NCBI GenBank assembly: GCA_002498605.1
Contig: DAHY01000026.1
Span: 47,353 to 111,352, forward strand
Reading direction: 5' to 3'
Source of the DNA: Methanomassiliicoccaceae archaeon UBA404
GTDB lineage: Archaea; Thermoplasmatota; Thermoplasmata; Methanomassiliicoccales; Methanomethylophilaceae
DNA length: 64,000 nt
Shown: positions 1 to 10,484 of the stretch, in pieces
How positions within the stretch are numbered: the first letter of the stretch is position 1
Layout: the number at the start of each line of letters is the position of its first letter
Notes under the pieces: generated by a model
Databases searched by the model: none
What the model was told of the DNA's origin: nothing
Seen by the model: only the letters and a program-made list of their open reading frames with translations
Made by a program: the position numbers and the translations under genes

Positions 1-588
1 GATCAGGATTCCTATTACGTTGAGGTGCCGATGCCCCGCATATCCAAAGAGGATGCGCTGAAAGAAATTTTCAGATACCATTTCCGCGATTTCGGAATAT
101 CCTCGGCAGAAGACCTTTCCAGGTATATGCCGACAAGAATGTCGGAAATACGTTCGGTGCTTGCGGATTTGGAAGCCGAAGGATTCCTCAAAAAAGGATT
201 CTTCGTCAAAGACAACCCTACTGTGATGTGGATATTGGCCGAAGACGTCGGAAAGAAGCAGAGACTTCACGGAAACACCTTCATATTGAACTCGCAGGAC
301 AACCTTCACGTGTTCATCAGACCGCTGATAAAAACCGAATCGGGACAGAGCGGGCCGGTGATAATCAAAGGAACCGAAGTAATCGGATCTTTCAAAGGCA
401 GACTTACTTACGCCAGCTCCAAAATTGACGATTTCGAAGGTTCGAACCGCGCCTATACTTATTTGAACACGATTGCAAGATCCTTGGGTGTGGCCATAGG
501 CAAAGAGGCGGGTGCCGAGCCCGAAGAGGATTGGGACGCCGTCGAGTTCTATCTCAAGTCGAACCCCGGAGCTTTAACACGTAAGTGA
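1..588 (+). CDS. Partial winged-helix protein, C-terminal part (AlkZ/Lhr C-terminal-like)
   Basis: The reading frame is open from the first base, so the true start lies outside the window; internal GTG (25) and ATG (31) codons exist but need not be starts. The first 75 or so visible residues look like a winged helix ending in FLKKGFF, followed by a beta-rich stretch with NLHVFIRPL and GTEVIGSF. This order resembles the HTH_42 winged-helix region of AlkZ-type DNA glycosylases and the C-terminal part of Lhr helicases. A base-excision repair pair lies just downstream, which fits a DNA repair role. A separate complete Lhr-like helicase is present at 12887-15622. The function is an inference from fold-like features. 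Confidence 0.45.
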   Translation, partial: DQDSYYVEVPMPRISKEDALKEIFRYHFRDFGISSAEDLSRYMPTRMSEIRSVLADLEAEGFLKKGFFVKDNPTVMWILAEDVGKKQRLHGNTFILNSQDNLHVFIRPLIKTESGQSGPVIIKGTEVIGSFKGRLTYASSKIDDFEGSNRAYTYLNTIARSLGVAIGKEAGAEPEEDWDAVEFYLKSNPGALTRK

Positions 589-595
589 TTTATAC
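589..595 (+). promoter_or_regulatory. TATA box for the HTH regulator at 619
   Basis: TTTATAC starts directly after the stop codon of the preceding gene and is centred about 27 bases before the ATG at 619. This spacing predicts a nearly leaderless transcript. Confidence 0.5.
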
Positions 596-618
596 GGATT
601 GAACTATCGTTAACAATT

Positions 619-1020
619 ATGAAAGTCCCATGTGAAATAGTGGTTTGGTACGTTCTTCCTGCGATACGCAGAGAGCTGGCCAGGGAACTGGTCAAAACCT
701 ACGGAATGAAGCAAGCCGATGTGGCCAGAAAATTCGAAGTCACCGACGCCGCAATTTCACAGTACCTCAAAAAGAAGAGAGGGGAAAACGAGATAATTCA
801 AAACAGCGAGTATTACGATCTTTTTGTTTCCGAAATCAAAGTCTCATCGGAACAGCTGGCACTTCACGACGGGGATTTTGCCACCGAAGTCTGCAGGTTA
901 TGCTGCGTGGTCAAGAACTGCGGTATGCTGGCCGAAATATACGAAAAGAACACGGGATACAAGCCGCCGAGATGCGCACTTCCCGATGAAGCGGTTCAAA
1001 CCAGAATGACGCTTGAATGA
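619..1020 (+). CDS. HTH transcriptional regulator with C-terminal cysteine cluster
   Basis: 133 residues. Residues about 30-55 form an XRE-like helix-turn-helix (MKQADVARKFEVTDAAISQYL). The C-terminal half holds C-x2-CC-x5-C (CRLCCVVKNC) and a later cysteine (RCAL), which could bind a metal or an iron-sulphur cluster. The N-terminus MKVPCEIVVWYVLPAIR matches the archaeal COG2522 type of predicted regulators. The ATG at 619 is preceded by a TATA box at the leaderless distance. The 3' end overlaps the convergent glycosylase gene by 25 bases. The target genes are unknown. Confidence 0.7.
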   Translation: MKVPCEIVVWYVLPAIRRELARELVKTYGMKQADVARKFEVTDAAISQYLKKKRGENEIIQNSEYYDLFVSEIKVSSEQLALHDGDFATEVCRLCCVVKNCGMLAEIYEKNTGYKPPRCALPDEAVQTRMTLE

Positions 1021-1793
1021 TACAGAAGTTCCTGAGCGTATCCCGCGTACGCTCCGAACATTCCGCGCCCCGCTTCGGAAATCTTTGCATAGCTTCCTTT
1101 GACGCCGTAAACGGTTTCCATGATTTTTGAAATCCTTACGTCCACCGGAAAAGCGTCGAGATGGCCGTATGCGAACAATGCTACGCAATCCGCGACTTTG
1201 GGGCCGACACCCGGAATCGTTTTCAGAGTCGTCACACATTCTTCGTAATCGGATTTTTTCAAAGCTTCAGGATTAAAATCACCGTCATCCACCATTTCCG
1301 CAAACCCGAGAAGCCGCTCTGCACGGTATCCCAATTTGCAATCGGCCACGCAATCGGATTTATCCAATATCTGTTTCGGTTCCGGGAACGAATGCATACC
1401 GCCCAAATCCGTGCCGAAGGTGTTGCAGACGGTTTCCACCATTTTTGCTATTCTTTTTACGTTTGCGTTTGTGGCAAGAATGTAAGTCGCGGTGCATTCC
1501 CACGGATCCTGTCTCAATACTCTCAGACCGGGACACTTTTCGGCAAGTTTTGCAACAAAATCATCTTTTTGGGAAATTTCTTCTACAATCGAAGAAAGAT
1601 CGTCTTCATGCCGGAAATAGTCAAGAATCATATTTTTCTCGCAACCGCTGCATCTGAATCCGTTCCCGGTCTGTGTCAGCTCAATGACATTGTTGCCGAC
1701 GACACCCGTCCAAATATCATTCTTTTTCGTCCATCTGTGAGCCTGTCCGCATCCCAGGGTGGGATCGAGAGACACATCCATTTCTATTTCCAC
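996..1793 (-). CDS. ogg: 8-oxoguanine DNA glycosylase (OGG1-type)
   Basis: 265 residues. It should excise 8-oxoguanine and cleave the resulting abasic site in base excision repair. The helix-hairpin-helix/GPD motif is clear: LKTIPGVGPKVADCVALFA, then AFPVDVRI. The lysine in PKVADC and the aspartate in PVDVRI are the expected catalytic pair. The N-terminal part (LGCGQAHRW, FRC, DYFR) fits the OGG1 N-terminal domain. It is transcribed divergently from the endonuclease IV gene with 117 bases between them. A minus-strand TATA box sits about 24 bases upstream of the ATG, so the mRNA is probably leaderless. Confidence 0.9.
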   Translation of the reverse strand: MEIEMDVSLDPTLGCGQAHRWTKKNDIWTGVVGNNVIELTQTGNGFRCSGCEKNMILDYFRHEDDLSSIVEEISQKDDFVAKLAEKCPGLRVLRQDPWECTATYILATNANVKRIAKMVETVCNTFGTDLGGMHSFPEPKQILDKSDCVADCKLGYRAERLLGFAEMVDDGDFNPEALKKSDYEECVTTLKTIPGVGPKVADCVALFAYGHLDAFPVDVRISKIMETVYGVKGSYAKISEAGRGMFGAYAGYAQELLYHSSVILV

Positions 1794-1812
1794 GATTCTC
1801 GGATGCTTTACG

Positions 1813-1820
1813 TATAAAAA
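1813..1820 (-). promoter_or_regulatory. TATA box for ogg
   Basis: On the minus strand this reads TTTTTATA, centred about 24 bases before the ogg ATG at 1793, the usual distance for a leaderless archaeal transcript. Confidence 0.45.
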
Positions 1821-1910
1821 GGGTTTTCGTCATACTTTCAGATTATGACCCAGTATCGTAAATGAACTATTCGGGCAATACTGAAATACCAATACAGCCG
1901 TCACCGGTCC

Positions 1911-2732
1911 ATGAGATTCGGACCGGCAGGATACCCTCCCGAAGGCAAGGATGCTTTCGGTTCGTTGGAATATACCAGATCTATCGGGCTCGATGCATTG
2001 GAAGTAGGTTTGGTCAGAGGGGCGAAGATGGCTGAAGAACGCGCCGTAAAAATCGGCGAAAAGGCAAAGGAACTCGACATCAGGTTATCCTGTCATGCTC
2101 CGTACTATATAAGTTTCAATTCCGATAAACCCGAAACCCGGGAGAGAAGCGTGGAATGGGTTATGGACACCGCGCGCACGGCTCACAATATGGGCGCATA
2201 TCTGATTGTAATTCATGCCGCGTCTTACGGAAAGTCTCCGGAAACGGCTTTGGATTCGGTTATAGAAGGTTTGACCGTATGCAAGGACAACATGGACAAC
2301 GAGGGAATCGACGATGTGATTCTCGGCGTGGAAACCATGGGTAAGAAAGGGCAGTTCGGAACCTTGGACGAGATTGAAAAAATCGTCGCGGAACTGGACG
2401 GCGTACACCCCGTTCTCGATGTGGCCCATGTTCATGCCAGAGGCAACGGTGCATTGAAAACCGAAGAAAGTATGAGCGATATGCTGAATCAGTTTTTCCC
2501 TCTCTGCGGAGACATAGCCCATTTTCACATAAGCAACATAGAGTATGGGGATATGGGGGAAAAGAGGCATCTTACGTTGGATCACAAAGAACCCGACATG
2601 CAGGTTCTGGCGAATTTACTGAACGATCACAACGGAGACTGCACATTCATATGCGAATCGCCGGAAACATCCGCCGATGCGGTGCTGTTTAAGAGCATGT
2701 TCCCGAAGTTTCAGAATCAGGGGCAAGTGTAA
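1911..2732 (+). CDS. nfo: Endonuclease IV family AP endonuclease
   Basis: 273 residues, close to the family's 280. It is a TIM-barrel AP endonuclease that cuts 5' to abasic sites, the step after the glycosylase encoded divergently next to it. Visible family features are SCHAPYYISFNS near residue 60, VIHAASYGKS near 105, GVETMGKKGQFGT near 145, LDVAHVHARGNG near 175, HFHISN near 208 and ICESPE near 255. These contain the histidines, glutamates and aspartates that hold three zinc ions in this family. I see no strong ribosome binding site before the ATG. Confidence 0.88.
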   Translation: MRFGPAGYPPEGKDAFGSLEYTRSIGLDALEVGLVRGAKMAEERAVKIGEKAKELDIRLSCHAPYYISFNSDKPETRERSVEWVMDTARTAHNMGAYLIVIHAASYGKSPETALDSVIEGLTVCKDNMDNEGIDDVILGVETMGKKGQFGTLDEIEKIVAELDGVHPVLDVAHVHARGNGALKTEESMSDMLNQFFPLCGDIAHFHISNIEYGDMGEKRHLTLDHKEPDMQVLANLLNDHNGDCTFICESPETSADAVLFKSMFPKFQNQGQV

Positions 2733-2767
2733 ACATTTAAAAGCTACAGCCCATTTGCGTTTTACAC

Positions 2768-2842
2768 GCCACTGTGGCTCAGCGGTAGAGCGACGGTTTC
2801 GTAAACCGTTGGTCGGGGGTTCGATTCCCTCCAGTGGCTCCA
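2768..2842 (+). tRNA. tRNA-Thr (CGU)
   Basis: The acceptor stem GCCACTG pairs with CAGTGGC. The anticodon stem ACGGT/ACCGT encloses TTCGTAA, giving anticodon CGU. The T loop is TTCGATT. The 3' CCA is encoded after discriminator U. It lies between nfo and the convergent methyltransferase. Confidence 0.95.
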
Positions 2843-2844
2843 CT

Positions 2845-3627
2845 TTATCTAACAATCGGATTCCAGACCGCTACCTGTAAAGTGTTTACGGCATCTGACA
2901 CGTAAATTCCGTTCTCCGAGCATTGTCCCAGTATCTCTTTTATCGCCGCGGCGGCTTCTTTTTCGAGGCCGAACGCGGAATAGGTATGAGCATTCCTTTT
3001 TACGACTTCCCCTATAGGAAGTTCAATGTGAATTTTGTCAGAAAATTCTTTGATTTCAAATTCTCTGCCGGAGTTTCGAAGAGTTTCCGACAGATTATCC
3101 GTGTTCCGTTCGGTAAAGCTGTATTCTTTTCCGAGTTTTGCCCATATTTTGTTTTGCAGATCGTCTCCGTGGTTTTTTACCCATGAAACCATGAAACAAC
3201 GGCCTTCGGCAAAAGAATCCATTTTATCCAGAGATTCCGGGGTTCCTAGGAAAGAACACAGAGTCGCCGCCACAACATCCCATTTTTTTCGGGAGTCGAA
3301 GGAATTCCAGTCGGTGTTCAGCAACTCAATGTTTTCGATGTTTTCATGCTTGGCAAGAACAGACAGCCGATTCAGCATTTTTACCGAAGAATCCAAGCAG
3401 GTTACGTGTTTTGATTCGGGTGCGAACAGCACGGAATACGTTCCCGGCCCGCTGCCTATTTCCAACAGTGTTTTATCAATACCCAGAACACCCGTTTCAG
3501 ATAACCATTCGGTAATCATCGCAGGCATATTGCCCTGTTGCTCCGATGAATACGTTTCGGCGAAGACGTCCCAAAATCCGATTTTTTCATCATCGGACAG
3601 ATTTCCGTCCAAAGGATGAATCTTCAT
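2845..3627 (-). CDS. Class I SAM-dependent methyltransferase
   Basis: 260 residues. Motif I is LLEIGSGPGTYSV near residue 55, followed by VTCLDSSVKML (motif II acidic residue) and WDVVAATLCSFLG (motif IV region). The substrate cannot be read from sequence. It starts one base after the thiC stop, so it is almost certainly cotranscribed with thiC. The pairing hints at a cofactor role, for example methylation of a benzimidazole or pyrimidine intermediate, but this is inference. Confidence 0.75.
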   Translation of the reverse strand: MKIHPLDGNLSDDEKIGFWDVFAETYSSEQQGNMPAMITEWLSETGVLGIDKTLLEIGSGPGTYSVLFAPESKHVTCLDSSVKMLNRLSVLAKHENIENIELLNTDWNSFDSRKKWDVVAATLCSFLGTPESLDKMDSFAEGRCFMVSWVKNHGDDLQNKIWAKLGKEYSFTERNTDNLSETLRNSGREFEIKEFSDKIHIELPIGEVVKRNAHTYSAFGLEKEAAAAIKEILGQCSENGIYVSDAVNTLQVAVWNPIVR

Positions 3628-3628
3628 C

Positions 3629-4921
3629 TCATTTGCCTTCGTTGCCGTCTTTAGTCAGGTATTTACTGACAATCTTGACGGCACAGACATCACCGCACAT
3701 GGAACAGCCGTCTTCGTGTTCGGTACATCCTCTGGCACGGTATTTTTTCGCTTTATCGGGATCGATACACACTTCAAACATGGTATCCCAGTCCAATTTC
3801 TTGCGGGCTCTTGCCATTGTATCGTCCATTTCCCGGTTACGTCCTCTGGCCAAATCCCCGATGTGCGCGGCAATCTTGGATGCGATGACGCCTTCCCTCA
3901 CATCTTCAGTGTCAGGAAGCGAAAGATGCTCCGCGGGGGTAAGGTAACAAAGGAAATCCGCACCGGCCTGTGCCGAAACCGCACCGCCGATTGCGCCGAC
4001 AATATGATCGTATCCCGGAGCAATATCCGTAACAATAGGACCCAGCACATAAAACGGGGCTCCGTGGCAGAGTCTTTTTTCAAGACTTACGTTCATGGGA
4101 ACCTGTTCCAAAGGAACATGTCCAGGTCCTTCGACCATGGATTGAACCCCGGCTTCTCTGGCGCGTTTTACTAAATGACCCAGAGTCATAAGTTCGGATA
4201 TCTGTGCCTGATCGGTGGCATCGGCGATGCAGCCGGGTCTGAAACCGTCTCCCAGAGATAGTGTAAACTCATATTTTCTGGCCATTTCCAAAAGATAATC
4301 ATAATTTCTGTAAAGAGGATTTTCCTCATCGTTGTGTAATATCCAGGCAGTCAGAAATGAACCGCCTCTGGAAACGACGTCCATGAGCCTGTCCGCTTTT
4401 TTCAGCCATTTTACGGATTCTTTGGTTATGCCGCAGTGAACGGTCATGAAATCCATTCCGTCTTTAGCATGCTTCTCTATTCCGTTGAATATATCGTCTT
4501 CGGACATGTCTACAACAGCGTTGTTTCTCGCCGCAGTAAGACCGGTTTGGTAAATGGGAACGGAACCCATTATGACGGGACATTCTTTCAATAATCTCGT
4601 TCTGATAGCGTCTATGTCCCCTCCGGTGCTGAGATCCATTACGGAATCGGCCCCGTATTTCAGAGAGACCTTTAATTTTTCCAATTCGCCGTTCAAATCC
4701 GCTATGTCCCTGGAAGTGCCCAAATTAACGTTTATTTTGACACTGAGGCCTTCTCCGATTGCACAGGGTTCGGGATTGTGAACCGGATTGCAGGGCACGA
4801 CTATGCGTCCCGATGCTATGCCGTTTCGAATGAATTCTTCACGAACTCCTTCCTTTTCGGCCAGTTTGCGCACAAGTTCCGGATTGCCGCCTCTGCGTGC
4901 CTGTTCCATTATGGTGCTCAT
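3629..4921 (-). CDS. thiC: Phosphomethylpyrimidine synthase (ThiC), or its BzaF-type paralogue
   Basis: 430 residues. ThiC is a radical SAM enzyme turning aminoimidazole ribotide into the thiamine pyrimidine. Family blocks are visible: VKINVNLGTS, KYGADSVMDLSTGGDI, GSVPIYQTG, MDFMTVHCGIT, SLGDGFRPG, VEGPGHVPLEQVP and GADFLCYLTPAEHLSLP. The C-terminal cluster motif is CSMCGDVC, spacing C-x2-C-x3-C, rather than the C-x2-C-x4-C of proteobacterial ThiC. BzaF/HbzaF, which makes 5-hydroxybenzimidazole for cobamides, is closely related and cannot be excluded. I see no TPP riboswitch in the leader. The ATG is followed downstream by the methyltransferase after one base. Confidence 0.85.
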   Translation of the reverse strand: MSTIMEQARRGGNPELVRKLAEKEGVREEFIRNGIASGRIVVPCNPVHNPEPCAIGEGLSVKINVNLGTSRDIADLNGELEKLKVSLKYGADSVMDLSTGGDIDAIRTRLLKECPVIMGSVPIYQTGLTAARNNAVVDMSEDDIFNGIEKHAKDGMDFMTVHCGITKESVKWLKKADRLMDVVSRGGSFLTAWILHNDEENPLYRNYDYLLEMARKYEFTLSLGDGFRPGCIADATDQAQISELMTLGHLVKRAREAGVQSMVEGPGHVPLEQVPMNVSLEKRLCHGAPFYVLGPIVTDIAPGYDHIVGAIGGAVSAQAGADFLCYLTPAEHLSLPDTEDVREGVIASKIAAHIGDLARGRNREMDDTMARARKKLDWDTMFEVCIDPDKAKKYRARGCTEHEDGCSMCGDVCAVKIVSKYLTKDGNEGK

Positions 4922-4988
4922 AAGATATCCGTCGACGAATCCTTCTATCGTTATTTTACTGTTCGCAAGGTTGCCGTTGCAACGGGCT

Positions 4989-5025
4989 TACGCGCGCGCA
5001 CGCGCGTCACACGCGTGTATATATA
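4989..5025. repeat. Alternating pyrimidine-purine tract (candidate Z-DNA) between thiC and gyrB
   Basis: Bases 4989-5007 alternate perfectly, mostly CG steps with one CA. Bases 5008-5025 alternate again (CACACGCGTG then TATATATA). Only one phase break, at 5007/5008, interrupts 37 bases. The 3' end of the tract is the TATA box of the divergent promoter region. Confidence 0.85.
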
Positions 5026-5026
5026 G
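5018..5026. promoter_or_regulatory. TATA box, probably shared by gyrB and thiC
   Basis: TATATATAG is nearly symmetric. For gyrB it predicts a start of transcription near 5047, giving a leader of about 35 bases that contains the GGAG preceding the ATG at 5082. For thiC it would give a leader of about 70 bases. Confidence 0.5.
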
Positions 5027-5039
5027 GGGCAGGGCATAG

Positions 5040-6983
<1,944 letters not shown>

Positions 6984-6987
6984 TATC

Positions 6988-9558
6988 ATGTCGGATAAAT
7001 CAATTACAGAAACACCTGACGGAAAAGTAATGAATCAGACAATCGAGAAGGAAATGCAGCGTTCCTACATCGATTATTCGATGAGCGTTATCGTCGGCCG
7101 TGCCCTTCCCGATGTCCGTGACGGATTCAAGCCGGTTCACAGGAAGATACTCTATGCCATGCACGACATGGGCATGCATTACAACAAATCTTACAGCAAA
7201 TCCGCCAAAGTGGTCGGTGAAGTGCTGGCTAAATATCACCCCCACGGAGATACCTCCGCTTACGACTCAATGGTGAGAATGGCTCAGGACTTCTCTCTGA
7301 GATATCCTTTGGTCGACGGTCAGGGTAACTTCGGTTCCATGGACGGAGATCCGGCGGCGGCGATGCGTTATACCGAAGCCAAGCTGGCAAAAGTATCGAA
7401 CGATATGCTTGCGGATATCGACAAAGAAACCGTGGACTTTGTGGATAACTACGACGGATCTTTGAAAGAACCTTCGGTGTTGCCGTCAAAGTTCCCCAAT
7501 CTTCTGGTTAACGGGTCGGACGGTATCGCGGTGGGTATGGCCACTAAGATGGCGCCTCACAACCTTACCGAAGTCTGTAACGCAATCATTTATTTCATCG
7601 ACCATCCGGATGCGACCAGCGACGATTTGAACGAATTCATAAAAGGTCCCGATTTCCCCACCGGCGGTGTGATTTACGGTCTTTCCGGAATCAAAGAAGC
7701 CTACAGAACCGGAAGGGGACGCGTAAGAGTCAGAGCCAGAACCCATATCGAAGAGATGGAAAACGGCAAATCCCGTATCGTGGTGGACGAACTTCCGTAC
7801 CAGGTCAACAAAGCGGTTCTTATCGAAAGAATTGCGGACAGGGTCAAAAACAAAGAAATCGAAGGCATCACCGATCTTCGCGACGAATCCGACAGAAACG
7901 GAATGAGAATCGTCATAGAACTTCACAGGGATGCCATAGTCAGTGTCGTTTCGGAAAATCTGTTCAAGAAAACAGATATGCAGACCACTTTCGGAATCAT
8001 CAATCTGGCTCTTGTCAACAACAAGCCCACCCTTCTTACTCTGAGAGATTTGGTATATCACTATACCGAACACAGGAACGAAGTCGTCAGACGCAGAACG
8101 GAATACGATCTGAGAGTCGCCGAAAAGAGATATCACATCGTCGAGGGTCTTATCAAAGCCCTCGGAAGACTGGATGAAACTCTGGCACTCATACGTGCAT
8201 CCGCAAGCGGAGACGAAGCCAACACCGGACTTCAGGAATTACTGGAAATAGACCAGGAACAGGCAAAAGCCATTCTGGATATGCGTCTTCAGAGACTTAC
8301 CGGTCTTGAAATCGACATTCTCCGCGAAGAATACGAAGAACTCATCAAGACAATGAACAATCTGAAGGACATCCTTGCCAACGAATCGCGTATTCTGCAG
8401 ATTATCAAAGAGGAGCTGACACAGCTCCGTGATGATATCGGTGACGAAAGACGCACCGAAATCAATCCCTTCGACATCGATACCGACGAAGAAGATCTGA
8501 TACCCCGGGAAGACGTGGTTATCACAATAACCAAGGACAATTACATCAAACGTATTCCGCTGTCCACTTACAAACAGCAGGGACGCGGAGGCGTGGGTCT
8601 TATCGGAATGCAGACCAAGGAAGAGGATCATGTTTCGAACATGTTCATAACTTCCTCTCACGACTATGTGATGTTCATCTCCGATCAGGGACGTCTGCAC
8701 TGGTTGAAAGCATACAGAATTCCCGAAGGCAGCAGACATTCCAAAGGAAAGCCCGTCATCAACCTTATCGAAGATTTGGAAGACAACGAGACCATTGTCA
8801 ACACAATATGCGTTTCGGAGTTCTCCGATGACAGATACCTTGTGTTCTGCACCGATGACGGTATAGTCAAGAAAACCAGGCTCAGCGCTTACGGAAACGT
8901 CAGAAAAGTCGGCATAAAAGCCATAAAACTTATGCCGGGCAGAAAGCTCATCGAGACCGACATATGCACCGAAGGCGACGAAATAATCATCGCTTCCCGC
9001 AACGGTCTTGCGGTCAGATTCAATCAGGATGACGTAAGGCCTTCCGGAAGAGACACCATGGGAGTCAAGGGAATAACCCTCAACAAGGGAGATTTCGCGG
9101 TTTCCATGGCGGTGGTCCGTCCCGAGAACACTCTTTTGACGGTAACCGAGAACGGTTTCGGAAAAGTCACAAACGTTGATGAATACCGTCTGACTAAGAG
9201 AGGCGGAAAAGGAGTAATCACCATCAGAACAACCGAAAGGAACGGCCCCGTCGTTTCCGTGAGAAAGGTTGCCGAAGGCGAGGAACTCATAGTCAACAGC
9301 GTCGAAGGCAAAGTTCTGAGAATATCGGTGGACAGCATACGCAAAACCAGCCGCAACACCCAGGGCGTAAAGATAATGGATCTCCGCGACGGAGACAAGA
9401 TTACCGCCGTGGAATCCGTCGTCGAAGACGATGACATAATGGACGTCGTGGAAAAGACGCCCGAGAGGAAATACGAACAGCCCGCGGAACGGGAAGAAAT
9501 CCCGGATGACGACGAGGATGCTCCGGAACAGTGGGAGGACGACTCCGACGAAGAGTGA
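6988..9558 (+). CDS. gyrA: DNA gyrase subunit A
   Basis: 856 residues from the ATG at 6988; an upstream in-frame ATG at 6952 lies inside gyrB and is less likely. The breakage-reunion domain holds the active-site pair R127-Y128 in [12 protein letters not shown]. The C-terminal beta-pinwheel begins near residue 500 and carries a GyrA-box-like QQGRGGVG, a loose match to the canonical QRRGGRG. RGGKG recurs later. The last 40 residues are strongly acidic ([17 protein letters not shown]), as in many gyrases, where such tails tune wrapping. A hairpin terminator follows 20 bases after the stop. Confidence 0.97.
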   Translation: MSDKSITETPDGKVMNQTIEKEMQRSYIDYSMSVIVGRALPDVRDGFKPVHRKILYAMHDMGMHYNKSYSKSAKVVGEVLAKYHPHGDTSAYDSMVRMAQDFSLRYPLVDGQGNFGSMDGDPAAAMRYTEAKLAKVSNDMLADIDKETVDFVDNYDGSLKEPSVLPSKFPNLLVNGSDGIAVGMATKMAPHNLTEVCNAIIYFIDHPDATSDDLNEFIKGPDFPTGGVIYGLSGIKEAYRTGRGRVRVRARTHIEEMENGKSRIVVDELPYQVNKAVLIERIADRVKNKEIEGITDLRDESDRNGMRIVIELHRDAIVSVVSENLFKKTDMQTTFGIINLALVNNKPTLLTLRDLVYHYTEHRNEVVRRRTEYDLRVAEKRYHIVEGLIKALGRLDETLALIRASASGDEANTGLQELLEIDQEQAKAILDMRLQRLTGLEIDILREEYEELIKTMNNLKDILANESRILQIIKEELTQLRDDIGDERRTEINPFDIDTDEEDLIPREDVVITITKDNYIKRIPLSTYKQQGRGGVGLIGMQTKEEDHVSNMFITSSHDYVMFISDQGRLHWLKAYRIPEGSRHSKGKPVINLIEDLEDNETIVNTICVSEFSDDRYLVFCTDDGIVKKTRLSAYGNVRKVGIKAIKLMPGRKLIETDICTEGDEIIIASRNGLAVRFNQDDVRPSGRDTMGVKGITLNKGDFAVSMAVVRPENTLLTVTENGFGKVTNVDEYRLTKRGGKGVITIRTTERNGPVVSVRKVAEGEELIVNSVEGKVLRISVDSIRKTSRNTQGVKIMDLRDGDKITAVESVVEDDDIMDVVEKTPERKYEQPAEREEIPDDDEDAPEQWEDDSDEE

Positions 9559-9577
9559 GTTCTGACGGTTCGGAAAA

Positions 9578-9615
9578 GCGGCGACGGCAGTTTCTGCCTT
9601 CGCCGCAATATTTTT
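9578..9615 (+). terminator. Hairpin plus T-run terminator after gyrA
   Basis: GCGGCGA (9578-9584) pairs with TCGCCGC (9600-9606). Inside, GGCAG (9586-9590) pairs with CTGCC (9594-9598) around a TTT loop, with one C/T mismatch. TTTTT follows at 9611-9615. Confidence 0.75.
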
Positions 9616-9793
9616 AACAATATCCTTTACCCAACAGTGAAACGCATCTTTTCGGACGGAGACGTATTGTTTACATGGGATTTCCGTCGGTTTCAAAAGG
9701 TGGGACGATATCAAAATTGATTTTTTTGCGGGCCGAAATCGAATACGGGTATCCAGTAAACTTTATAAGACATTCTAGCATAGGGTGATTAAA

Positions 9794-9869
9794 GCCGCGG
9801 TAACTCAGTTGGGAGAGTGCATGACTGAAGATCATGAAGTCGCTGGTTCGAGCCCGGCTCGCGGCACCA
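9794..9869 (+). tRNA. tRNA-Phe (GAA)
   Basis: Acceptor GCCGCGG pairs with TCGCGGC with one G-T pair. The anticodon stem CATGA/TCATG encloses CTGAAGA, anticodon GAA. CCA is encoded at 9867-9869. A TATA-like TTTATAAG lies about 30 bases upstream. Confidence 0.95.
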
Positions 9870-9941
9870 TACTTTATAATCGGTTTACTCGGCAGCCGTA
9901 AGGCCGTCGAAGCATTCCGTAATCAAAAACGAGGTTCATGA

Positions 9942-10484
9942 ATGGGCAGAGGAAGAATTACGATAGGTCTCTACAATTCTTACGATTCCAAAAAGTTCAG
10001 GGAACCCCACAGAAGAGTGATTGCGCGCACCGGCGGAATCGCAATGGCTTTCGACATGAATCTGGCTCTTTTCGGTTTTCCCGTACCGGAAGATCAAAAA
10101 ACTCCGGTGGAAATCGCGGAATGGATTGCAGGCACAACCAGTATCGGCGGCAACGGAGAGTATTTTGTCGAACTGGCGGAAAAAGGAAGATTTTCAACCT
10201 TCCCGTATCCTTCGAAGGGATTCCCCCCTCAGTTGGGCGAACCCATACTTACCACCTGCAGCAAAGACGAATCCAGAAGCGTTGACGCATCCTGGATTGC
10301 GGATAAAGTCAGAAACGGATCCAGCGTGCTGCTGATATTCGGAATCGGGCCTCACGGCACGCCCAAGGATGTTATGTCCCTGCCGAATTACGTTTTTGAT
10401 GTTACCGGCGGAAACTATTCGCTGGAAACCTGTATTGCGATAGGCGCCGTGTCCGGAGCAATCAACGCATTGCTGAATCAGTAA
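9942..10484 (+). CDS. DUF531 family protein (SPOUT-like fold)
   Basis: 180 residues. The N-terminus (GRITIGLYNSYDSKKFREPH) and DMNLALFGFPVP are typical of the archaeal DUF531 family. The C-terminal part LLIFGIGPHGTPKDV followed by DVTGGNYSLETCIAIGAV resembles the knotted SAM-binding region of SPOUT RNA methyltransferases, so an RNA-methylating role is plausible but unproven. GAGGT lies 7 bases before the ATG. The 3' end overlaps purM by 7 bases. Confidence 0.8.
   Translation: MGRGRITIGLYNSYDSKKFREPHRRVIARTGGIAMAFDMNLALFGFPVPEDQKTPVEIAEWIAGTTSIGGNGEYFVELAEKGRFSTFPYPSKGFPPQLGEPILTTCSKDESRSVDASWIADKVRNGSSVLLIFGIGPHGTPKDVMSLPNYVFDVTGGNYSLETCIAIGAVSGAINALLNQ

Noticed and set aside
8239..9714. A 491-codon open frame opposite gyrA
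   Set aside because: It is the antisense shadow of gyrA, whose motifs are unambiguous. Similar long antisense frames lie opposite rpoB, rpoA' and rpoA''.
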